Below, one piece after another: positions 7,208 through 12,912 of a stretch of 14,010 nt of DNA. The stretch spans positions 1 through 14,010 of the forward strand of contig DATJIC010000038.1 of the NCBI GenBank assembly GCA_035493555.1. Reading direction: 5' to 3'. The position numbers were made by a program, and so were the translations under genes. Below the pieces are notes generated by a model. It was not told the origin of the DNA. It searched no databases and saw only the letters and a list, made by a program, of their open reading frames with translations. How positions within the stretch are numbered: the stretch's first letter is position 1; every line of letters starts with the position of its first letter. Origin of the DNA: CAMLKC01 sp035493555 (GTDB taxonomy: Bacteria; Patescibacteriota; Saccharimonadia; Saccharimonadales; Saccharimonadaceae).

Positions 7208-7450
7208 CTCGAGATCACCTATCTGACAGCAGAGCTTTTTTGTTTTTTGGTGTGTTTGTTTTTGTATATAAGTTGTCTGGATGATGTTTTAGCGTTACGT
7301 TGTAACTCATATTCATCCAGATTGAGAGACTTATGTGTGTGAGGTGGAGTTTTTTGGGAGGTGTTTTAGGTTTAGAGGAAGGTGCGTCGGTGTTTTTTAT
7401 GTGGTACCGGGTAATTCCACTGCTCGTACTGTCAGATAGGTGGCCTCGAG
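7208..7450. repeat. 243-bp inverted-repeat-bounded element in the mraZ-rsmH gap
   Basis: The left end reads CTCGAG, two bases, then CACCTATCTGACAG (7208-7229). The right end is its reverse complement, CTGTCAGATAGGTG, two bases, CTCGAG (7429-7450), matching at 20 of 22 positions, with further GAGC similarity just inside. A nested dyad lies within: TCTGGATGA near 7276-7284 against TCATCCAGA near 7313-7321, enclosing GTTAC-GTT-GTAAC. As RNA on the minus strand this would be a long closing helix with an internal stem-loop. As DNA it resembles a MITE-sized element with terminal inverted repeats, though no clear target-site duplication is seen. The rest of the gap (7173-7207, 7451-7506) holds the rsmH promoter and nothing else recognised. 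Confidence 0.65.
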
Positions 7451-7506
7451 GTATTCTCTTTGCTACTATCTGTTTAATTGTTAAAGTGCCGTATTTGTTT
7501 ACTACC

Positions 7507-7869
7507 CTATTCGGCAACGCTCGGAGCCATGATACGCCAGTAGGCGCCAGCCCGAATCGCAACCAGCTCCCGGTCAATTCCAGCGTAGTCCAGCAAATGC
7601 TGCTCAATCGTTACCCGGCCTTGTTTTTGGTCGAGCTCCGCACTGGTTTTACCGCGTCGAAACTTTACGTTGAGGTCGGCAACTCTTTCATCAAGAATGC
7701 TGCCCTGTAACGCTGGCTCGACCTCTCTATCCCACACTGTCTGTGGGTAAAGATGGAGGTATTTACCAAAACCGCGCGTGACCACTACCCCGCTGGCTAA
7801 CTCGTTACGAAGCTCGGTCGGTATTGTTAACCGACGCTTGTCATCAAGCTTTCGTTCAAAGTAATCCAC
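7507..7869 (-). CDS. mraZ: Transcriptional regulator MraZ
   Basis: DNA-binding regulator of the dcw cluster, which in characterised bacteria binds short repeats upstream of its own gene. It has 120 residues, shorter than the ~150 of E. coli but with both SpoVT/AbrB-like repeats: LDDKRRLTIPTELRNEL (8-24) and LDQKQGRVTIEQHLLDYAGI (79-98). The start is GTG; no other start codon occurs before the upstream in-frame stop. AGGA lies about 12 nt upstream, which is rather far. The upstream region carries four TGGGN-type boxes, the expected autoregulatory sites. It is the first gene of the cluster. Confidence 0.93.
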   Translation of the reverse strand: MDYFERKLDDKRRLTIPTELRNELASGVVVTRGFGKYLHLYPQTVWDREVEPALQGSILDERVADLNVKFRRGKTSAELDQKQGRVTIEQHLLDYAGIDRELVAIRAGAYWRIMAPSVAE

Positions 7870-7951
7870 TTGTAGTGTTGGTCCTGCCGTTTTTTGGCTT
7901 TGGTTAGGTTAGTTTTTAAACGTTAGTGGCTTTTTGTTTCGTTGTGGTGTT

Positions 7952-7997
7952 ACCCACTTCTTTCCACTGGCCTTACTATAATACCCACAATTACCCA
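7952..7997 (-). promoter_or_regulatory. Four MraZ operator boxes (TGGGN type)
   Basis: Minus-strand boxes are TGGGT (7993-7997), TGGGT (7983-7987), TGGAA (7962-7966) and TGGGT (7952-7956). The pairs have 10-bp periodicity with 5-bp spacers, and the two inner boxes are 21 bp apart, about two helical turns. This matches the TGGGN-N5-TGGGN site described for E. coli MraZ. One pair sits between -35 and -10, the other just after the likely start site. Confidence 0.7.
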
Positions 7998-8003
7998 CGA
8001 CAA
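7975..8003 (-). promoter_or_regulatory. mraZ (dcw) promoter
   Basis: Minus-strand TTGTCG (7998-8003) and TATAGT (7975-7980) are separated by exactly 17 bp, matching 4/6 and 5/6 of the sigma-70 consensus. The predicted start near 7968 gives a leader of about 98 nt. Two MraZ-type boxes lie entirely within the spacer, so bound MraZ would block RNA polymerase directly. Confidence 0.6.
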
Positions 8004-8040
8004 CCCCTATTTTTCCATTCGTACACAGCCGCTGGGTGAA

Positions 8041-8062
8041 TTATCCACACATTTGTGGATAA
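8041..8062. promoter_or_regulatory. Two inverted consensus DnaA boxes upstream of mraZ
   Basis: TTATCCACA (8041-8049) and its exact inverse TGTGGATAA (8054-8062) are 4 bp apart. Both are perfect matches to the E. coli DnaA 9-mer. They lie 38 bp upstream of the mraZ -35 and downstream of the terminator of the neighbouring transcript. The dyad could also form a 9-bp hairpin, but no T tract follows. Confidence 0.6.
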
Positions 8063-8085
8063 CCGGCTTATGTACCGAGGATACG

Positions 8086-8119
8086 AAAATACCACGATTC
8101 TGGAGATCGTGGTATTTTT
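8086..8119. terminator. Bidirectional-looking intrinsic terminator
   Basis: AAAATACCACGAT (8086-8098) and ATCGTGGTATTTT (8106-8118) form a perfect 13-bp stem with a 7-nt loop. The A/T ends of the arms supply U tracts on both strands. On the minus strand it follows the stop of the small membrane protein by 15 nt and would insulate the dcw promoter region from readthrough. Confidence 0.8.
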
Positions 8120-8134
8120 GGCTACTATTTTTAT

Positions 8135-8335
8135 CTACCTGGTAAATAAAAGACTGGCGATTTGCGTGTCAAACTGTGTGGTTACCTGCAAAGCAATCCA
8201 TGCAGTAAAAATAAACAGGTTAACTACTACAGAGACAATAAGAACGGCACTCTTCAGGTCCTGGCTCATGGTAGATGCCGACATTACGGTTTCGGTCGCT
8301 TCGGTTTGGAGTATTGTGTTTGTTTTTTGTGTCAT
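8135..8335 (-). CDS. Small single-span membrane protein, function unknown
   Basis: This 66-residue protein has a polar, Thr/Ser-rich N-terminus (1-26) followed by one hydrophobic segment (about 27-51, LKSAVLIVSVVVNLFIFTAWIAL) and a short polar tail. No family was recognised. It is supported as a real gene by its own promoter, TTGACA-17-TAAATT, 9 nt before the ATG, and by a strong terminator just after the stop, so it forms a monocistronic unit. No Shine-Dalgarno sequence is visible and the transcript would be nearly leaderless. It lies downstream of the HAD gene and may be partly co-transcribed with it. Confidence 0.65.
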   Translation of the reverse strand: MTQKTNTILQTEATETVMSASTMSQDLKSAVLIVSVVVNLFIFTAWIALQVTTQFDTQIASLLFTR

Positions 8336-8344
8336 AATAATCTT

Positions 8345-8373
8345 AATTTAGCATATTGCTTATGCTTTGTCAA
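8345..8373 (-). promoter_or_regulatory. Promoter of the small membrane protein, with a dyad in the spacer
   Basis: Minus-strand TTGACA (8368-8373, perfect) and TAAATT (8345-8350, 4/6) are separated by 17 bp. The inverted repeat AGCATA-N5-TATGCT (8350-8366) almost exactly fills the spacer and could be a repressor operator. The predicted start site is 2-3 nt from the ATG. Confidence 0.65.
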
Positions 8374-8385
8374 TTACTACAACTC

Positions 8386-9081
8386 TTATTCACCAAAAAG
8401 CAATGCTATAGCGCCGGCTATCCCCACGACATCCGACACGGACGGAGGCAGCTCGCCTTGCTGTGCGGGCAGCTTGTTGCCGCCAGGAGCCACGACATGG
8501 ACGCCCTCTACCCCTTCGGGTATACCCCAAAAGCTTTTTGCTTTGTCATCTAAAAAGACCAGCCGCTGTACGTTAAGCGGCAAAAATTCCTTGCTGAGCG
8601 CAGGCGGCACAATAAACGTCCCGTCCGGCTGCTTCCAACCCGTCAGCAGCTTCCCTTTTTCTTCAATGTGCGTCACAAGGTGCGGTACCTCTAAGAGGCC
8701 GGTGATTTCCAGTTTTGTCAGCTGCCAGGCCTCCTCTACCCCATAGGTAATGATTCCGTAGTGGAGCTGGCGGTCATTAAGAATCTGCAAAAGCTCACGC
8801 GCCTGCGGTAAAAGTAAGTTAACGCTCTTGGCGCGTTCGATTAGGCGTTCACGGATATGCTCCCACGTCACGCTGCTTCCGGCTTCTTCAAGCAGCATAT
8901 GCACGTGACGGATCGTATCAAAGGTCTTGCCTTCGCTTTCGATGCGCGTCCGGGCACTGCGGAATGTATCGGGCAGGATGCCAGTCTCTTCTTTTAGCAC
9001 TTCTTCAAGCACAGTCTGGACCCCATCCGTATCGCCAATACAGCGGTCAAAATCAAGAACGTAAAAAGTATCAGCGGCCAT
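8386..9081 (-). CDS. HAD-like hydrolase
   Basis: Haloacid dehalogenase-superfamily protein of 231 residues, probably a cytoplasmic phosphatase or phosphotransferase; the substrate cannot be told. Motif I is VLDFDR with D10 (nucleophile) and D12. A helical cap-like region covers about 20-95. Motif II is IITYG (T112). Lys142/Lys144 are candidates for motif III, and motif IV is VFLDDK (D178, D179). The ATG overlaps the yvcK stop by 11 nt. A perfect TATAAT lies 7 nt upstream of the ATG inside the yvcK end, so a separate, leaderless transcript is possible besides readthrough. Confidence 0.8.
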   Translation of the reverse strand: MAADTFYVLDFDRCIGDTDGVQTVLEEVLKEETGILPDTFRSARTRIESEGKTFDTIRHVHMLLEEAGSSVTWEHIRERLIERAKSVNLLLPQARELLQILNDRQLHYGIITYGVEEAWQLTKLEITGLLEVPHLVTHIEEKGKLLTGWKQPDGTFIVPPALSKEFLPLNVQRLVFLDDKAKSFWGIPEGVEGVHVVAPGGNKLPAQQGELPPSVSDVVGIAGAIALLFGE

Positions 9082-10093
9082 TGAGGGTATTATATAACCC
9101 TATGATCGCACTCGCAACCGCTTCAGAGTCGTGGCGGATAAGTGAGCGTGTTACCGGGAGCTTATCGGCCGTGTGCTGCGCCGCAATTGGCCCCAAAAAG
9201 CGTCCGCTCACCGCTTTATATGGCCGCGCTTGCAGCTGCGTTTCGTCAACGGAGACCAAAAAGGCGTCCTCGGCCTCGTACCGTTTGGCCAGTTCGGCAT
9301 CGGGCTGCTGTTCGTTATACAAAACGTAATCAAGGAACGAACCGCCGCCAAAACGCTCGATCTCATCTGCGTGGTCGCTCACGCTAAACCCTTCGGTCTG
9401 ACCTTTTTTGGTGACCAGGTTTGAGACATACACCACTTTGGCTTTGGTTTTTCGAAGCGCGTCGCCAACTCCCTGGATAACCAGGAGCGGACCCAGCGAC
9501 GTATATAGGTCGCCCGGAGCAATAACTACCAGATCAGCCTGCAGAATGGCTTCAATCGCAGCAGGATTAGGATGCGCCGCCGGAACCAGCGAAAGAGTTG
9601 CACGCCGCGGGTCATGCTCAAAATACTCGGCATCAATCACCCGCTCGCCACGTAAAATCACGCTCGCCTGGGGCCATTCCATTTTAAGCCGGACGTTGTC
9701 GAGGGTTGCCGGAAGAACAACCCCGTTCACACGCAAAATCTCCGACGCCGTCTCCACTGCCTCGGAAAAATTGCCGGTAACTTTTTCAAGCGCCGTTAAA
9801 AGAATATTACCAAACGAATGGCCGCCGAATGTTCCCTCTTCAAACCGGTAATTAAACAGGTCGCGCACCTTTGGCGACTCGCTTAAGGCAACGAGGCACT
9901 GCCGCACGTCGCCTGGCGGCAACGTCCCGAGTTCGTCACGCAGTACACCCGTGCTTCCGCCGTCGTCTGCCATGTTCACGATGGCCGCAATTGAATGCGA
10001 ATACTGCTTAAGACTCTTAAGCAGAGTAAAGCTGCCCGTGCCCCCGCCGATAACGGCGATCTTTAACCCGTCACTTGGAAACGGATCTTCCAT
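9071..10093 (-). CDS. yvcK: YvcK/CofD-like protein (gluconeogenesis factor family)
   Basis: Rossmann-like cytoplasmic protein of the YvcK branch of the CofD/YvcK superfamily. In Bacillus and Mycobacterium these proteins bind UDP-sugars such as UDP-GlcNAc and affect cell wall supply and growth on gluconeogenic carbon. It has 340 residues, a normal length. Motifs: IGGGTGSF (15-22), ADDGGSTG (42-49), LPPGDVRQCLVAL (58-70), GGHSFGNILL (90-99) and a central VVIAPGDLYTSLGP. The ATG follows directly on the stop of the GH1 gene with no gap; GGAG about 9 nt upstream serves as ribosome site. The family's link to wall precursors fits a genome region rich in peptidoglycan genes, but the enzymatic activity, if any, is not shown by the sequence. 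Confidence 0.92.
   Translation of the reverse strand: MEDPFPSDGLKIAVIGGGTGSFTLLKSLKQYSHSIAAIVNMADDGGSTGVLRDELGTLPPGDVRQCLVALSESPKVRDLFNYRFEEGTFGGHSFGNILLTALEKVTGNFSEAVETASEILRVNGVVLPATLDNVRLKMEWPQASVILRGERVIDAEYFEHDPRRATLSLVPAAHPNPAAIEAILQADLVVIAPGDLYTSLGPLLVIQGVGDALRKTKAKVVYVSNLVTKKGQTEGFSVSDHADEIERFGGGSFLDYVLYNEQQPDAELAKRYEAEDAFLVSVDETQLQARPYKAVSGRFLGPIAAQHTADKLPVTRSLIRHDSEAVASAIIGLYNTLNGR
9089..9117 (-). promoter_or_regulatory. Internal promoter for the HAD gene within the 3' end of yvcK
   Basis: Minus-strand TTGCGA (9112-9117) and TATAAT (9089-9094) are separated by 17 bp; the -10 is perfect and the -35 matches 4/6. The ATG begins 7 nt after the -10, the spacing expected when the start codon is itself the 5' end of the transcript. 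Confidence 0.45.
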
Positions 10094-11356
10094 TTATGCA
10101 TTCTCCCGTAAATGTTTAATTACTTTCCCAAACCACAAGGCGCTGGGCCGCAGCTTACGATGACCCGTTAGGTAGTCGACTTCAGCCAGCCCGAACCGCG
10201 GCCATGTTCCTTTGTCCCACTCAAAATTATCAAGCAAGCTCCAATGCAGGTAACCCTCTAGCTGCACGCCGCTGTCCATTGCTTTTTGCATGCCCAAAAG
10301 TGTTTGGGTGATCCACCACTGACGATTCTCATCGGCATGGTCGGCAAGTCCATTCTCTGTTATGAGGATTGGCAAGCCGTATTTTTCGTGGACCCGCTCA
10401 AGTGCCTGCTGGATATTCGCCGGAGCCATATCCCAGCCCAAATCGCTCACCCGCTCGTCGGGGTTGTGAACCCGGTAGCCATAGACCCGATCGCTAAAAT
10501 AATAGTTCATACCGATAAAATCACATTGTTTTACTACTTTACGCAAAAAATAGTCGTCGCGGATAAACTGGTGAAAATCCGCGTATTTGCGGCTAAGCAG
10601 CGCATCGTCGCCAGCATAGATGTACGGTGAGTTTTTTGCGATCGAAACTTTATAACGGCGGTTGATGGCGTGGATTGCTGCGGCCGCCTGATTATGTGCG
10701 TACGCCAGGTTGTTAAGCACGCGCCGGCACATGCGGCGGCTGGTGACATTCGGGGGCCAGTAGCCCATCATGTAGCTCTCGTAGGCGTACACCTCAGGCT
10801 CGTTAATGGTGATTACCAGCCGGATACCCGAGCCGAGTTCACGGAGGATTTTTTCAGCAAAGCGAACAAAATATTGAACATTGGACCTTTTTTCAAAACC
10901 ACCGCGCGCACTAAACCATAGCGGAAGCGTAAAGTGAAACAGCGTCACGACAGGTTCGATACCCCTGCGTTCCAGTTCGGCAACATACGATTTGTAATGT
11001 TCCACCGCCTCGATATTCCAGGCGCCCTCTTCGGGCTCAACCCGTGACCACTCGACGCTAAAACGGAACGCGTTCATGTTCATTTTTTTGAGCAGGTCAA
11101 AATCCTCCTCATAGCGGTGGTAATGGTCGGTGCTTTTACCAGATACGTAGCTCTGGGGATCCTTGGCCTCTTTTTGGCTATCCTGCCAACCGTGGAGTTC
11201 GCCAAAATGATACTCCGACTGAGCAGCCAGCGATTTAGCATTTTCGAGTTCCCAAACGGACCACTGGTTATGGGTGCCGCCCTCAACCTGGTGGGCGCTG
11301 GTCGATGCCCCCCAAAGAAACTTTTTAGGAAACCGTAAAGTTGGTTTTTTCTGCAT
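10094..11356 (-). CDS. GH1-family beta-glycosidase (beta-glucosidase-like)
   Basis: Retaining glycoside hydrolase of family 1, a (beta/alpha)8 barrel that cleaves beta-linked glycosides. It has 420 residues, somewhat shorter than the usual 440-480. N-terminal FPKKFLWGASTSAHQVEGG (9-27) is the GH1 signature region. The acid/base is E186 in TINEP (183-187) and the nucleophile E334 in ITENG (332-336). The aglycone and sugar-binding segment YLHWSLLDNFEW (369-380) is intact. No signal peptide is visible, so it probably acts on imported disaccharides in the cytoplasm. Exact sugar specificity (gluco, galacto, 6-phospho) cannot be assigned. It is first in an operon with yvcK and the HAD gene. Its ATG lies 8 nt after a perfect TATAAT. 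Confidence 0.93.
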   Translation of the reverse strand: MQKKPTLRFPKKFLWGASTSAHQVEGGTHNQWSVWELENAKSLAAQSEYHFGELHGWQDSQKEAKDPQSYVSGKSTDHYHRYEEDFDLLKKMNMNAFRFSVEWSRVEPEEGAWNIEAVEHYKSYVAELERRGIEPVVTLFHFTLPLWFSARGGFEKRSNVQYFVRFAEKILRELGSGIRLVITINEPEVYAYESYMMGYWPPNVTSRRMCRRVLNNLAYAHNQAAAAIHAINRRYKVSIAKNSPYIYAGDDALLSRKYADFHQFIRDDYFLRKVVKQCDFIGMNYYFSDRVYGYRVHNPDERVSDLGWDMAPANIQQALERVHEKYGLPILITENGLADHADENRQWWITQTLLGMQKAMDSGVQLEGYLHWSLLDNFEWDKGTWPRFGLAEVDYLTGHRKLRPSALWFGKVIKHLRENA

Positions 11357-11364
11357 ACCTACCT

Positions 11365-11392
11365 ATTATACGGCATCGTTTAGATGTAAAAT
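11365..11392. promoter_or_regulatory. Divergent promoter region for the GH1 and LssY_C genes
   Basis: Only 42 bp separate the two starts. Minus-strand TATAAT (11365-11370) ends 8 nt before the GH1 ATG. Plus-strand TAAAAT (11387-11392) ends 6 nt before the first ATG of the LssY_C gene, or 9 nt before the second. Neither has a clear -35. The promoters overlap back to back, so polymerase could favour one direction at a time. Confidence 0.5.
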
Positions 11393-11398
11393 AAAGGA

Positions 11399-12244
11399 AT
11401 GATGGGAACCTTCCTTCGTCTCCTCTGGCGAATTTTTGTCGGAGTTATTGCCGCCGCTCTCGGTTATGGCACTGTTTTTTTATTTTACCCCTATCTGCAC
11501 AACCATCTCCCATTTGTTATCAATATAATCATTTTATACGTACTGGTTGCCTATTTTGGTATCCCAACGCTCATCCGCCTCTGGCACTTTGTACTTAAAC
11601 CGCGCCATTTGCCGCTGTACGTCACGAGCGCCGACGGCTGGTCAAGCGACCCTGTCAATATTGCCATCGTATGCAAAAACCAAAGGCAGCTCGAGCGCGC
11701 CATGCAAAAAGCCGGCTGGTTTCCTGCCGACAAAGCCACGCTTAAAAACACATTGCGCTTTGCTTACTCCATGGTATTTAAGCAGCCATACCCAACGGCA
11801 CCATTTAGCAAGCTATACCTGTTTGGACGCTACCAGGACCTTGGCTACCAAATTCAAACGGGCACACCACCGACGCCATGGCACCGCCACCATATCCGCT
11901 TCTGGCAGCTCCTGCCGGACGATCCCGAAAAGCCCCATCAGCACGTCACATTTTGGCAAAACATATTTAAGCTGTTTGCCGCAAACAAACGACAGATATG
12001 GATTGGTGCCGCCACCCACGACATTGGGCCGTTTGCACTACGCGTCAACAGCCTTCAGGTGACGCACCAAATAGATAAATTTACAGACGCAGAACGCGAT
12101 TTTGTCATTTCGACGCTCGAGAAATCAAAAAGTGTTGCCCGGTGCGAAACAATACCAGCCGGTGAGCCGGTAAAGTTTCGGGGCCAGACATTCGGGGTGA
12201 GTATCGTTACCGACGGCAACCTGCAGGTACTTGAACTAAAGTAG
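11399..12244 (+). CDS. Membrane protein with LssY C-terminal domain
   Basis: This 281-residue protein has two hydrophobic segments (about 8-30 and 37-62), then a soluble LssY_C-like domain. Recognisable family features: DPVNIAIVCKNQRQLERAMQKAGW (84-107), SKLYLFGRYQDLGYQ (137-151), WHRHHIRFWQ (161-170), IWIGAATHDIG (200-210) and HQIDKFTDAERDF (223-235). The conserved His, Arg and Asp residues suggest a catalytic or ligand-binding site, but no biochemical role is established for the domain; it is often fused to PAP2 or DedA membrane domains, absent here. A second ATG directly after the first (11402) could be the true start. It is the only confident plus-strand gene and ends exactly where the convergent gene ends. 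Confidence 0.82.
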   Translation: MMGTFLRLLWRIFVGVIAAALGYGTVFLFYPYLHNHLPFVINIIILYVLVAYFGIPTLIRLWHFVLKPRHLPLYVTSADGWSSDPVNIAIVCKNQRQLERAMQKAGWFPADKATLKNTLRFAYSMVFKQPYPTAPFSKLYLFGRYQDLGYQIQTGTPPTPWHRHHIRFWQLLPDDPEKPHQHVTFWQNIFKLFAANKRQIWIGAATHDIGPFALRVNSLQVTHQIDKFTDAERDFVISTLEKSKSVARCETIPAGEPVKFRGQTFGVSIVTDGNLQVLELK

Positions 12245-12865
12245 CTAAAAGGCGTTTAAAAAGTCGCGAACTTCATCCTGCGTTATAAGCTCCATGGCAT
12301 ACAGCGCACGAACAAGTTCTACAAGCTCACGACTTTCAAAAATAGCCTCCCGCTTTTGGTCGAGGTCTGTAATAGGGCGAGCGCTTTCCTCTTCTTCATC
12401 GATTACATTGCCGCCCACGGCAAAGCCTAAATCGGTCCGGACAAGCACCTCGCCCGACCTAATGTTAATTTCAAAGCTTTGCTCAATAAACTGCTCGACG
12501 ACACCAGGCAGGCGCAACATATCCTCAATGCTGTACTTTTGTTTAAGCTCCAAAGGGAGATCCGAGTCGTGAACCATCTGTTGCAGCAGCCCTACCGCCT
12601 CTTGGCTCAGTTCCTCAATAACGACAAAAACGCCCGCCTGAATGGTAATTGTTTCTTCACCTGGCCGTGCATAAAAATCATACACGCTGCGGCTGTCATC
12701 CCCCTGGACCTCCTCGTCAACAAAAATAAACTCACCACCAGTCTCCTGGTTAATATCCAGCGCCTTAGCATAGGCCGGAACAATCAACCTGCCGACGAGC
12801 GCCTCTCGGAACAACTGGTCGTTCGCCGAATCGAAATATGCAATTTCGCCGTATTCTCCCCTCAT
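12245..12865 (-). CDS. Acidic protein of unknown function
   Basis: A 206-residue soluble protein, strongly acidic, with a Glu cluster (DEEEES) near 156-161, no signal peptide and no transmembrane segment. No family was recognised. It begins MRGEYGEIAYFDSANDQ; the C-terminal helix-rich stretch (about 170-206, ending ITQDEVRDFLNAF) looks like the best-conserved part. It starts 47 bp after the PIF1-like helicase on the same strand, so co-transcription is likely. No ribosome site is visible. A bulged hairpin GTCTG/CAGAC with a TCA-CTG-TGA core lies just upstream of the ATG. Its stop abuts the stop of the convergent LssY_C gene with no spacer, leaving no room for a separate terminator. Confidence 0.75.
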   Translation of the reverse strand: MRGEYGEIAYFDSANDQLFREALVGRLIVPAYAKALDINQETGGEFIFVDEEVQGDDSRSVYDFYARPGEETITIQAGVFVVIEELSQEAVGLLQQMVHDSDLPLELKQKYSIEDMLRLPGVVEQFIEQSFEINIRSGEVLVRTDLGFAVGGNVIDEEEESARPITDLDQKREAIFESRELVELVRALYAMELITQDEVRDFLNAF

Positions 12866-12912
12866 GGTCTGCTCACTGTGACAGACTCTGTCCCCTGATG
12901 CAAGCAGTAGCG

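Noticed and set aside
7215..7607. 130-codon minus-strand ORF covering the start of the mraZ-rsmH gap and part of mraZ
   Set aside because: It overlaps mraZ in another frame, has no ribosome site and no recognisable protein pattern. Only its last 33 codons lie in the gap, mentioned under the inverted-repeat element.
7333..7710. 125-codon plus-strand ORF in the mraZ-rsmH gap
   Set aside because: Antisense to mraZ over half its length, no ribosome site, and its sequence follows the T/G-rich composition of the gap.
8041..8062. DnaA-box dyad as an intrinsic terminator
   Set aside because: No T tract follows on either strand, and a much stronger terminator lies 24 bp further at 8086-8119.
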